Part shown: piece after piece, positions 8,535 to 16,755 of the stretch
Position numbering within the stretch: position 1 is the stretch's first letter
Layout: each line of letters begins with the position of its first letter
NCBI GenBank assembly: GCA_017430455.1
Contig: JAFRMX010000023.1
Location: 124,001-188,000, forward strand
Length of the DNA: 64,000 bases
Origin: Oscillospiraceae bacterium
Lineage (GTDB): Bacteria; Bacillota; Clostridia; Oscillospirales; Oscillospiraceae
Direction of reading: 5' to 3'
Notes under the pieces: generated by a model
The model's database searches: none
The model's input: the letters and a program-made list of their open reading frames with translations, nothing else
What the model was told of the DNA's origin: nothing
Made by a program: the position numbers and the translations under genes

Positions 8535-9669
8535 GTTTGCGTTTGCGTTTTCCTGACCTCATGGAAAGACTGGTCCAAATGCCGATAAGACCTATGGCAA
8601 GAGTTCCGCACCACAGCCAGATATGGTCTTCATAACCCGTGACCGGAACAGTAGACCAGTGGGCATAGAGATCCGTATCGTATGTGAATTCATGCGTAAA
8701 GTATATTCTGATTCCGCCTGTGGGCGCCGTGTACCATCCAGCAAAATACCAACCCGGTCTCGCGACTCCCGGAACTCTGCTCGAGCTTATCTTGTGACCC
8801 TGAGTCTTAACATATGACGGATAATTGGGGTTTGTCCAGTATGCTCCGTCCCCGTTTTTATGGAAGTCAACTGTATATTCGATTCCGGAGCTGTCTTTTA
8901 TATATACTGTATATGTTGCGCTCGCAGCTTTATAATTTGCTGTTTCTGCAACGCTCACGGTTATATCTGCATGTCCGGTGCCTTTCGGAACAACTTCAAA
9001 AGTTCTGTTGTATCCGGAACCGGAAATTGCAGATATGCTCTTGATATCTTCATCGCCGGAGACTGCCTTTAAAACGCCTTCCATATTGTTGGTCGAAGCA
9101 GTAAACTTCATTTTATTCGGATAGTATACGGAGATACTTCCGCTGGCGGGATTGAAGCTGATAGTAGAATCCGCTTTATTAACATGGATGGTTGTTGTCC
9201 CTAACGCAGTTTTATAATTAGATGTATCATCTGGCGTAAATACTACAGAGAACTGACTTGAATCGGAATCTGAAACTGTCGGTTTGCCGTTGGGATCGGA
9301 AAACGCGAATGTGCCTGATATCTCAGAACCGTTCGCAATGGCTTTTCCGGTAACTGCGGAATTGCCGAGCGTCTGGCCGTATGTTATAGGTGCAGCATGA
9401 ATATCCGACAGAGTCGGCATTACAGGAGCAGGAGTAGGTGTCGGAGAAGACGTAGGAGATGGCGTAGGAGATGGAGACTCCGTGGGTGTCGGTGTGGGAC
9501 TATCCGTGGGATCAGAATCCGGAGCATCTTCGACTACTTCAGATTCTGCATAAGCATAATTGAAGAGACTTGCTCCCGGAAAATAAACACCAATTATCGG
9601 GTAAACCAGAACAGCAAGCATCAGTACTGCCAAAACTGATATTGAAATCTTTGCAAGAATCTTTTTCAT
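8521..9669 (-). CDS. Secreted cell-wall protein with MBG-like and InlB-type repeats and VPVTG sorting signal
   Basis: 382 aa. Signal peptide (residues 1-42), a Pro/Thr/Ser linker (about 50-85), two MBG-like beta modules (90-255), then an InlB B-repeat-like module (about 265-340) with the GWYFAGWYT and LYAHW hallmarks. The C-terminus is a full sorting signal: VPVTG (341-345), a hydrophobic span (350-369) and a basic tail (GKRKRKHEKD). VPVTG differs from LPxTG but fits the xPxTG class. The gene is directly upstream of srtB and shares its transcript. Ligand unknown; adhesion is a guess from the architecture. Confidence 0.88.
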   Translation of the reverse strand: MKKILAKISISVLAVLMLAVLVYPIIGVYFPGASLFNYAYAESEVVEDAPDSDPTDSPTPTPTESPSPTPSPTSSPTPTPAPVMPTLSDIHAAPITYGQTLGNSAVTGKAIANGSEISGTFAFSDPNGKPTVSDSDSSQFSVVFTPDDTSNYKTALGTTTIHVNKADSTISFNPASGSISVYYPNKMKFTASTNNMEGVLKAVSGDEDIKSISAISGSGYNRTFEVVPKGTGHADITVSVAETANYKAASATYTVYIKDSSGIEYTVDFHKNGDGAYWTNPNYPSYVKTQGHKISSSRVPGVARPGWYFAGWYTAPTGGIRIYFTHEFTYDTDLYAHWSTVPVTGYEDHIWLWCGTLAIGLIGIWTSLSMRSGKRKRKHEKD

Positions 9670-9713
9670 AATCCTGTCCTTTCAAAAAGACACAATTATC
9701 TTTTCTGAATGAT

Positions 9714-9742
9714 ATTATAGCTTATAACCGTGATATTTTCAA
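9714..9742 (-). promoter_or_regulatory. Sigma-A promoter of the wall protein-sortase operon
   Basis: On the minus strand TTGAAA (9737-9742), a 17-bp spacer and TATAAT (9714-9719), 45 bp upstream of the ATG. Confidence 0.75.
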
Positions 9743-9764
9743 GGAATACCAAGCTCGTGTATGA

Positions 9765-10652
9765 TCAGTTGTATGGCCTGTGATAAAATCTGCCGTCGAG
9801 CCTGTCGGTCCTTATGGCATTGATAAACGCATCCGGGTCGAGTTCCTTTATAGAACTGACTGTTGTTGTCTGCTGCGCCCGTGTTATTACCGAGTACACT
9901 ACAGCCTTGTCATTCCCGTCATGGTATCCTTTTCCGTTGAGTATGGTAGCGCTGTGATGACCGATCTCAGCGATCTTTGAACAGACCTCCTGGGGATGAT
10001 CCGTCACGACAATAAGAGTCATCTGCTGATATTCTCTGTAAAGGATACGGATAACCTGAGTGGATGTGAACTGATATATAATGGAATAAAGCGCCTTATC
10101 CCATCCGAAAAGAATGCCTGCCGTACAAAGGACAACAGCGTTGAATCCCAGAATAATGTTCCAGGCGTCAATCCCCTTCTTCTCGCTGATATATATGCTG
10201 ATAAAATCGGTTCCTCCGGTATTGGCATCTCCCCACAGGCAAAGGCTTGTGGCAAAACCGCTTATGATCCCTCCGAAGATACTGATCAGAAGTGTGTCAT
10301 AGGTGATAACTATATCAGGAAGGATATCGACAAGTATACTCGTCATTACAATTACCAGCACAGAGTTGACAGTATACTTCTTTCCTATAAAACGAAATCC
10401 GATGTAGACGGGAAATGCGTTGAGCATGATATTAACAAGAGTATAAGGAAGATGAATTCCGAAAAACTCATCAAATACATGCTGAAGAAGTATGGTTATG
10501 CCCGTAACTCCCGCAGGGTAAAGTCCGCCTGTATTTACGAAGGTATTGATATTCAGGGCGAGCAATACAGAACCCGCGATCATGAGAGCAATTTTTTTAA
10601 GTCTATTCAGCTTAATATTATTTCCCAAACCTTTCACCGTCCGATAAATCAA
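9765..10652 (-). CDS. YitT family membrane protein (first copy)
   Basis: 295 aa. Five or six hydrophobic segments in residues 20-190 form the YitT_membrane region (NTFVNTGGLYPAGVTGI is the family signature), followed by a soluble DUF2179 domain (about 210-290, IVVTDHPQEVCSKI). Function unknown; DUF2179 may bind a ligand. Expressed in the same direction as a second family member just upstream. Confidence 0.88.
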   Translation of the reverse strand: MIYRTVKGLGNNIKLNRLKKIALMIAGSVLLALNINTFVNTGGLYPAGVTGITILLQHVFDEFFGIHLPYTLVNIMLNAFPVYIGFRFIGKKYTVNSVLVIVMTSILVDILPDIVITYDTLLISIFGGIISGFATSLCLWGDANTGGTDFISIYISEKKGIDAWNIILGFNAVVLCTAGILFGWDKALYSIIYQFTSTQVIRILYREYQQMTLIVVTDHPQEVCSKIAEIGHHSATILNGKGYHDGNDKAVVYSVITRAQQTTTVSSIKELDPDAFINAIRTDRLDGRFYHRPYN

Positions 10653-10745
10653 AAATTTTTGCGGATTATACAGTTTAAATACGAAAAATACAACATAAAC
10701 ATGTTTTATCCGCTGAGAATTAAACTATAACAGCCTTAAGATTGA

Positions 10746-11615
10746 TCATTTCTGCCGATCGGGAAGCTTCATTTCCGAGCTTTTGATATGATTTCCAATA
10801 ATCTCCGAAACCTCTGATATAGTTACAAAAGAACTTCCTTCGGTTTCGTTTATTATTCTTTTAAGCTCGCTGACTTCCACTCTTGTGATGACACAGTACA
10901 GCACTACTTTTGAACTGCCGCTTACCTTTCCTTCTGCAGAAATCTTTGTGCAGGTCCTGCCGAGTCTCTTATATATCTTATCGGAGATTTCCGTGGCGTT
11001 ATCTGTAATGATCATTGAAGCCTTTGCCTGTTCAAGAGCTTCTTCAACTACGTCTATCATCTTATAACTCAGAAAATATGTCAGAAGAGAGAGCATAGCC
11101 CTGTCCCATCCGAAAAGCAGCCCGGCAGTCGAATAAATGACTATATTGAAAATAAAAATAAAAGCACCCGTTGAGATCCCGTATTTCTTTGACAGAAGCA
11201 TGGCAACTATCTCAGTTCCGTCAAGGCATCCTCCGTATCTGAGCACAAGACCTACTCCGGTTCCGAGGAGAACACCGCCGTATACTACAGCCAGAAGCTC
11301 GGATTCTGTAACAGTTTTTATTTTTTCAAAGAAAAGCAGTGATGCCGCAAATATCCCCATGGCCCAGACTGCTCTGATAAGGAATGTTTTCCCGAGATGC
11401 CTGTATCCGACGACAAAAAACGGAATATTTATAGCGATGATGAAAATGCTGAGCGGGATCTTAGTTGCATAACTGAGCATAAGGCTGATACCCGTAATAC
11501 CTCCGTCAAGTATCGTATTGGGGACAAGAAAGCACTCGATCGAAAAGGCGGCACAGGCTGCTCCCAACATGATCATACAAAGAGGAAAGACAGTATTTTT
11601 AATAAAAACTTTCAT
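10746..11615 (-). CDS. YitT family membrane protein (second copy)
   Basis: 289 aa with the same plan as the neighbour: membrane region with TILDGGITGISLML and LLFGWDRAMLSLL, then DUF2179 (about residues 205-280). The two copies are clearly related but diverged (for example ILFGWDKALYSII against LLFGWDRAMLSLL), so the duplication is old. A 93-bp gap separates them; they may be co-transcribed. Confidence 0.88.
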   Translation of the reverse strand: MKVFIKNTVFPLCMIMLGAACAAFSIECFLVPNTILDGGITGISLMLSYATKIPLSIFIIAINIPFFVVGYRHLGKTFLIRAVWAMGIFAASLLFFEKIKTVTESELLAVVYGGVLLGTGVGLVLRYGGCLDGTEIVAMLLSKKYGISTGAFIFIFNIVIYSTAGLLFGWDRAMLSLLTYFLSYKMIDVVEEALEQAKASMIITDNATEISDKIYKRLGRTCTKISAEGKVSGSSKVVLYCVITRVEVSELKRIINETEGSSFVTISEVSEIIGNHIKSSEMKLPDRQK

Positions 11616-11685
11616 CCGTTTGCTCCGTTTTCATATATTTATCTGATTCGACTTGGCGTAACGAGTTTATAACCGTAATTAAAAA

Positions 11686-11779
11686 GGCCATTTGTCTTCA
11701 ACCTCAGCTTTGCCGTTAATCATTTCCATTACGGAATAATCGTCTGCAAGTATTGCCTTGCAGCCTTTTTCTTTCAGAT
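11686..11779 (-). pseudogene. thiN fragment (94-bp direct repeat of 14372-14465)
   Basis: These 94 bp match an internal part of the intact thiN gene at 14372-14465 in the same orientation with 3 mismatches. The part corresponds to about residues 116-146 of thiamine pyrophosphokinase; neither end of the gene is present, so it cannot encode a working enzyme. Of the 3 differences two are synonymous and one changes Asp to Gly. The two copies bracket the TIR and CHAP genes. The remaining gap (11616-11685 and 11780-11958) is AT-rich with no gene I can support. Confidence 0.9.
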
Positions 11780-11958
11780 CTCCTTCCGAATTAATCAACA
11801 GTCTTAGCGAATTTTACAGTTTTAAAGAGAGAATTACAAGTCGTATCTTATTTATCAGTTTAAAATAATAATCTTAAAAACTTGACAGATCATACAATAG
11901 ATGAATAATGATAATTTAGAAAGAAATCATAACTGCCGATTTCGGAGATGTAATACTC

Positions 11959-13353
11959 ATGGATGATTATATATACGATGCTTTTATCAGCTACAGCCAC
12001 CGGGATATAGAATGGGCAAAATGGCTTCAGAGAAAACTTGAGGCATTTCCGTTGCCTGCAGATTTGACGGATAACGGAAAAAAGCACTTGAAGGTATTCA
12101 GAGACCAGACCGATCTTTCCGGAACAGAAGTTAATCTTGCACTGAATAAGGAGCTCGCATCTTCAAGGGATCTGATCCTTATCTGTTCCCCTAAGAGTGC
12201 GTCTTCAGCCTGGGTAAACAACGAGGCACTTTATTATATCGAAGGCGGTAAAAAAGACAGAATAATTCCTTTTATTGTAGAAGGTGAGCCCGAGAGTGAC
12301 GATCCGGAAATTGAGTGTTATCCTCCCGCGCTTCGCGCTGATCCCGGTTATCATTTTCTCGGCGCCAACATACATGAGCTTGGGAAGAACAAAGCTTTCT
12401 TAAAAGTAATGGCTGCCTTGCTTGATGTAAGATTCAACAGGCTTGTAGACAGGGAAAAACAGCGCCGGCACAGAAACATCTCTCTTATTGCTGCCGTCTC
12501 CGCGGTTATTATTGCATTCAGCTCAGCTCTTATCTACAGAAACCATATCATTTCAAAACAGAACGAAGTCTTCTCATATGACATCTACGGTGCTGCCCTT
12601 TTATCCATAACTCAAAAAGACATGCCCGAGCCTGAAGATGTGGAATTCCTCAAGATCTCTGCAGAAGCCGGAAACACGGACGCAATGGTATATCTTGCAG
12701 ACTGCTACCTGAAAGGACTCGGAACCGGGAAAGATGAAGAAGCAGCTTTTATGTGGTATCTGAAAGGGGCGGAAGCCGGAGATATAGTTTGTATGACGGG
12801 AACTGCAAACTGTTATCTCAACGGATGGGGCACTGAAGCAGATCTTGAAAAGTCTTTTTACTGGGACATGAAGGCGGCAGAAGCCGGAAGTCCTGAGGCG
12901 ATCAGCAATGTCGCCATCTGTTATGAAGGCGGTCTCGGTACAGAAAAAAATGAAACGGAAGCTCTCAGTTGGTATGAAAGATCTGCACAGAGCGGATATG
13001 AACTCGGAATGTACAATCTCGCCAGATGTTATATGTCCGGAATCGGAACAGATCCTGACCCGGAACAAGCCCTGGTCTGGATGAAAAAACTGGCCGAATC
13101 CGGCAATTCATACGGTATGTACAATTTGGGTCTTATGTACCAGAACGGTCTGGGAACAGAAACAGACCTTGAGCAGGCATATCTATGGTATCTGAAAGCA
13201 GCGCTTGTAGGAGACGGCGACGGTATGCGCAGGGTTGCAAATTGTATAGAGGAAAACAACGGTACTGAAAATGCTGCTTTGATATGGTACCGTCTGGCTT
13301 TGGAAAATGGGAGTGAGGAAGCTGCCGAAGATATCAGAAGACTCGAAGGCTGA
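11959..13353 (+). CDS. TIR domain - transmembrane - Sel1-repeat protein
   Basis: 464 aa. Residues 4-150 form a TIR domain: YDAFISYSHRD, FRDQTDLSG, and SPKSASSAWVNNEA with E89 at the position of the NADase glutamate. A basic stretch (REKQRRHR) precedes one membrane helix (about 173-194). Residues 230-460 hold five to six Sel1 repeats of about 36 residues (CYLKGLGT, CYLNGWGT, CYMSGIGT). By the positive-inside rule TIR would face the cytoplasm and Sel1 the outside. It is one of the few plus-strand genes here, flanked by minus-strand genes. Weak upstream promoter: TTGACA at 11882 without a good -10. Signalling or defence role is inferred. Confidence 0.88.
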   Translation: MDDYIYDAFISYSHRDIEWAKWLQRKLEAFPLPADLTDNGKKHLKVFRDQTDLSGTEVNLALNKELASSRDLILICSPKSASSAWVNNEALYYIEGGKKDRIIPFIVEGEPESDDPEIECYPPALRADPGYHFLGANIHELGKNKAFLKVMAALLDVRFNRLVDREKQRRHRNISLIAAVSAVIIAFSSALIYRNHIISKQNEVFSYDIYGAALLSITQKDMPEPEDVEFLKISAEAGNTDAMVYLADCYLKGLGTGKDEEAAFMWYLKGAEAGDIVCMTGTANCYLNGWGTEADLEKSFYWDMKAAEAGSPEAISNVAICYEGGLGTEKNETEALSWYERSAQSGYELGMYNLARCYMSGIGTDPDPEQALVWMKKLAESGNSYGMYNLGLMYQNGLGTETDLEQAYLWYLKAALVGDGDGMRRVANCIEENNGTENAALIWYRLALENGSEEAAEDIRRLEG

Positions 13354-13411
13354 CAATCTCATCTTCTCGGGCAAGTTCATCATAGATATTATTATTTGGT
13401 TTCCGTTTGCT

Positions 13412-14170
13412 TTACCCGATTGTCTCATAGTTTTCTTCAGCTGCGCTCAACCGGCCGTAACCAAGGACTCTTTTATCTGTAAGGAGATAAGATTTCTCGC
13501 AGACGGCGTCTGCCTCACCTTTCTTAAATTGTGTATTTCCCTCAATAGTCTTAATGCCGATACGCTCAAATTGTCCGGTATCAACTTTTCCATCTCCTTC
13601 AAGCGGGCCTTCATAAGTAACTATTCCGCAATGCTTTGAAGTGTAGTGCCCCGGTTCGGCAAAGAAGACAATATCACCTTCCTGCGGAATATAGAAAAGA
13701 GGGTCTTCACATGTATACACAAATAATCCCTTTTTATTCAGCTTGTCAACCCAAACAGCACAGTTTGCATTATACGGAAAAGCGTCCCGGGGAATACCGG
13801 CATAGTCCATACAGAATCCTACAAACATAGCACACCAGGAACCGTAGTCGTTCCCGTAATAATCGCCATAACGGGTATAACCTTTATACTCGTTATTGTT
13901 CCAGTCCCATATGTGCAGGTTTCCGCTCTCGCTGTAGCCAAGCTGAGACTCCGCTACACCAATTATTCTTTCCGTCCAGCTTCCATCTATCTCTTTGGGA
14001 ATTGTTGCTTCCCATTCTTCCTCGGTTTCCAGATCGTCATAAAGTCCGGGGGTCGGACTGGGAGACGGACTCGGAAGCAAAGAGGACGTCGGCTGAGGTG
14101 TCGGTTCCCAGCCTGCGAGAAGCGGTATAATTATCGCAATAAGCAAAATAACCGCTGTTTTTCTTCTCAT
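13412..14170 (-). CDS. Secreted CHAP/NlpC-P60-like peptidoglycan hydrolase
   Basis: 252 aa. Signal peptide MRRKTAVILLIAIIIPLLAG, a Pro/Ser linker (PSPSPSPTPG), then a CHAP-like cysteine hydrolase domain with the presumed nucleophile in GSWCAMFVGFC and the His in TSKHCGIVTYEG. The ATG at 14170 has GAGG five bases upstream; an in-frame ATG at 14188 lacks a site and is rejected. It starts 15 bp after thiN ends and converges with the TIR gene (58-bp gap). It would cleave peptidoglycan outside the cell; the substrate bond is unknown. Confidence 0.82.
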   Translation of the reverse strand: MRRKTAVILLIAIIIPLLAGWEPTPQPTSSLLPSPSPSPTPGLYDDLETEEEWEATIPKEIDGSWTERIIGVAESQLGYSESGNLHIWDWNNNEYKGYTRYGDYYGNDYGSWCAMFVGFCMDYAGIPRDAFPYNANCAVWVDKLNKKGLFVYTCEDPLFYIPQEGDIVFFAEPGHYTSKHCGIVTYEGPLEGDGKVDTGQFERIGIKTIEGNTQFKKGEADAVCEKSYLLTDKRVLGYGRLSAAEENYETIG

Positions 14171-14184
14171 ATTGTCCTCAAAAT

Positions 14185-14811
14185 TCAATAATCTTTAATT
14201 AAAAGAAGCATTCCGGAGGAAACTGATATCTTTGCGGTTTCTCCCGGTATTACTTCGTTGCTGGTAGCGTACTGATCTTCAGGCGTTATTATTCCGTTAT
14301 TTAAAGGAAATTTGCTCCCGGAAATATTGACTCCTTTTGCCGGCCCGCCTATAGCCAGGAGCGAGAAAAACGGCCATTTGTCTTCAACCTCAGCTTTGTC
14401 GTTAATCATTTCCATTACGGAATAATCGTCTGCAAGTATTGCCTTGCAGCCTTTCTCTTTAAGATATAAAAGAAGCGATATATTGACAAAGCTGTGATCG
14501 AATCTGGCGCCTGAAGCTCCAACCAGCAGGAAATCTTTAAAATCTCTTTTAAGAGCCTCTTTAACGGCAAAAGAAGTATCCGTGTCATCCTTTACACGCG
14601 GAAGAACGATCATTTCCGTATCTCGAGAAGGGCGGTCATAAGAATCAAAGTCTCCAATTATCAGATCCGCTTCTCTGCCGAACTCTTCTTCATGTTTAAG
14701 CCCGCAGTCGCAATATATAAAATAGTCGTCATTTTTGAAATGACTTTTGATCCTTTCGTAATTGTCTATAGGAGCGCCTCCGACAATTACACACCTTGCA
14801 AAAGCTTCCAT
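14185..14811 (-). CDS. thiN: Thiamine pyrophosphokinase
   Basis: 208 aa. Family motifs are DCGLKH near residue 35, LIIGDFDSYD, and DDTDTSFAVKEAL, followed by GASGARFDHSFVNISLL; these acidic motifs bind Mg-ATP and thiamine. It transfers pyrophosphate from ATP to thiamine to give TPP. No TPP riboswitch is apparent upstream. Part of this gene (14372-14465) is duplicated at 11686-11779. In many Firmicutes thiN follows rsgA-rpe; that context is absent here. Confidence 0.93.
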   Translation of the reverse strand: MEAFARCVIVGGAPIDNYERIKSHFKNDDYFIYCDCGLKHEEEFGREADLIIGDFDSYDRPSRDTEMIVLPRVKDDTDTSFAVKEALKRDFKDFLLVGASGARFDHSFVNISLLLYLKEKGCKAILADDYSVMEMINDKAEVEDKWPFFSLLAIGGPAKGVNISGSKFPLNNGIITPEDQYATSNEVIPGETAKISVSSGMLLLIKDY

Positions 14812-14925
14812 CTTGAAAGTACTTGTTTCTCCTTAATCAGTTATTTATAATCAATTTTATCATATTCACGATAATAAAAAAAGGTCTGCACTTATTCAAG
14901 GGCTGGATATAAACGGAGAGTTGTG

Positions 14926-15642
14926 ATGACTGCAATATTTTTTGATATAGACGATACTCTGTACAGCAGAATGGATCTGCTGCTCGAGGCGGCTGTTGAA
15001 ACAACATCCGTTGAAAAACTGACCGATGAAAGTTTTATGAAGGTGTTTTATGAGAAGAGCGATATCAATTTCCCTCTTGTGGAAAACGGGACAATAACCG
15101 CATTTGAATCAAATATATGGCGGTATGAGGAAACACTTAAAGAACTTGGCATTCCTTACTCTCCCGGTGACGGAAAAAGATTTGCCGAAAGATACACTTA
15201 CCTTCAGGAGCATATAAGACTGTCCGGAAAAATGATATCAATGTTTGATGAATTGAAAAAAATTAAGAGCTTCGTTCCCTGTATTCTTTCAAACGGGGAA
15301 TCGGAGCACCAGTGGAAAAAATACAATGAACTGGGTCTGTCCAGATGGATAGACCGCAGGCATGTCATAATATCCGGAGATTACGGCATATCAAAACCTG
15401 ACAAAAGGATATTCGATATCGCCGCAAAATGCGTGGATCCTTTATGTACCGAGATCTGGATAGCCGGTGATTCATATAAGCACGATATAGAAGGAGCAAA
15501 AAAAGCCCTCTGGAATACCTTATGGTTTAACCGGGGATCAAAAACCGTATATGCGCCCGCGGCTGATATAACTGTTTCAGATGAAGAAAGTTTCTGCAGT
15601 GCATGCATTGAAATAGCAGATTCGAATAATAAATCATATTAA
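14926..15642 (+). CDS. HAD family hydrolase
   Basis: 238 aa. HAD motif I is FFDIDDTLYS (nucleophile D7, acid/base D9), motif II is CILSNGES, and motifs III/IV are GISKPDKRIF and IAGDSYKHDIEGA. The helical cap between motifs I and II resembles the YjjG/haloacid dehalogenase type, so it is likely a phosphatase acting on a small phosphorylated metabolite. The ATG at 14926 has GGAGAG five bases before it; the GTG one codon earlier is less likely. It is divergent from thiN with about 115 bp between. Confidence 0.85.
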   Translation: MTAIFFDIDDTLYSRMDLLLEAAVETTSVEKLTDESFMKVFYEKSDINFPLVENGTITAFESNIWRYEETLKELGIPYSPGDGKRFAERYTYLQEHIRLSGKMISMFDELKKIKSFVPCILSNGESEHQWKKYNELGLSRWIDRRHVIISGDYGISKPDKRIFDIAAKCVDPLCTEIWIAGDSYKHDIEGAKKALWNTLWFNRGSKTVYAPAADITVSDEESFCSACIEIADSNNKSY

Positions 15643-15659
15643 TCTGAATATGTGAAACA

Positions 15660-15687
15660 AAAGAGCTCTTCATAAGAAGAGCTCTTT
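15660..15687 (-). terminator. Terminator after tRNA-Pro (also usable by the HAD gene)
   Basis: A perfect 12-bp stem AAAGAGCTCTTC with loop ATAA, flanked by A/T runs on both sides. It lies between the convergent HAD gene and tRNA-Pro and can act on both strands. Confidence 0.8.
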
Positions 15688-15695
15688 AAAAAAGC

Positions 15696-15771
15696 TGGTC
15701 GGAGTGCGGAGATTTGAACTCCGGGCCTCTTGGTCCCGAACCAAGCGCGCTACCAGCTGCGCTACACCCCG
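15696..15771 (-). tRNA. tRNA-Pro (CGG)
   Basis: 76 nt with encoded CCA. The acceptor stem pairs CGGGGTG with CACTCCG (one G-T). The anticodon stem CTTGG/CCAAG encloses loop TTCGGGA, giving anticodon CGG. The T-loop TTCAAAT is normal. Confidence 0.95.
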
Positions 15772-15819
15772 TCAAGCTTTGCTATTATAGTTTTAAAAGG
15801 ATGCAATGTCAAGGAAAAA

Positions 15820-16755
15820 TTAAACTGATGCATTCTCAACTTTGTGTATAAACTCCTTGAAGATCTTCTCATATTCCACAGGGTGTTTGATAATGGATTC
15901 GGCATGATCGGCTCCGTCAAAAAGATGGATCTCGCTCAAAGGGTTTGAAGCGACCTTGAACATTCTTTCGCTGTGCATACAGGGAATCAGCGAATCATTT
16001 TTTCCGTGAGTGAACAAAATGGGACATGAAGTATTTTTTACTCCATCAAAAGGGACGACTTCATCCGGGTAATAATCGAATCTGCTGTGCGCCTGCGATC
16101 TTAAGATATTTATAACAGGCCAGGCAGGCAAATGAAATCTCGCTTTGACGACCTGTTTCATAAGCATGATGGTATCGGAAAACGGGCAGTCAACTGCTGC
16201 GAAATACGGTTTGAAGCTCTTAAGGGAATTCAATACTGTTGCAGCCCCCATCGATTCTCCCTGCAAAGCGATCCTGACATTATCCCCGAATTTATCTTTC
16301 ACAAAAGAAATGACATTTAAAAGGTCCTTTGTCTCCATGTATCCGAGTGTCGTATTATTTCCGGTCGATTCACCGTAGAACCTGTGATCGTATATAACCA
16401 GACTGTAGCCGAGATCATAAAGCATTCTGGCATATTTAAGGGCACAGATCCGGTTTGCAATCATCCCGTGACAGACTACAGCGACTTTCTCATTCCCTGA
16501 AGAAGCGGTGTTTTTTATAATATCCCCTACCAGAGTCTCACCGTTGCTCTCAATACTGAACCTTTCTTTCTTCCACACATTATCGTACAGTCGCAGAGCT
16601 TCGCCGAATCCGTTTTCAGCTTCGGTTTTTCTTGTCTCCTCCTCGGTATGTCCTGAAGTGAGCATGAACGATTTAACAAGGCCTTCAGCCACGATTGCTG
16701 AGAACACCAGATACAGAATTAATGCAGCGATAACGATTATCAGAAAAACTGTCAT
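15820..16755 (-). CDS. Membrane-anchored alpha/beta hydrolase
   Basis: 311 aa. One N-terminal membrane helix (residues 4-22), then an alpha/beta-hydrolase fold with oxyanion region CHGMIANR, nucleophile elbow GESMG (S168), acid D254 in GKNDSLIP and H284 in GADHAES. The family (BAAT/DUF1749-like serine hydrolases) includes esterases and peptidases; the substrate is unknown. The start overlaps the end of the MFS gene by 1 bp, so the two are co-translated. Confidence 0.87.
   Translation of the reverse strand: MTVFLIIVIAALILYLVFSAIVAEGLVKSFMLTSGHTEEETRKTEAENGFGEALRLYDNVWKKERFSIESNGETLVGDIIKNTASSGNEKVAVVCHGMIANRICALKYARMLYDLGYSLVIYDHRFYGESTGNNTTLGYMETKDLLNVISFVKDKFGDNVRIALQGESMGAATVLNSLKSFKPYFAAVDCPFSDTIMLMKQVVKARFHLPAWPVINILRSQAHSRFDYYPDEVVPFDGVKNTSCPILFTHGKNDSLIPCMHSERMFKVASNPLSEIHLFDGADHAESIIKHPVEYEKIFKEFIHKVENASV

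Noticed and set aside
11888..11920. -10 box for the TIR gene
   Set aside because: TTGACA at 11882 is good, but no TATAAT-like hexamer occurs at 16-18 bp, so I did not list a promoter.
11616..14811. Insertion sequence or integrase explaining the TIR island
   Set aside because: No transposase, integrase or terminal inverted repeats are present in the segment.
14880..14925. TPP riboswitch near thiN
   Set aside because: No conserved THI-box sequence is visible upstream of thiN on its own strand.
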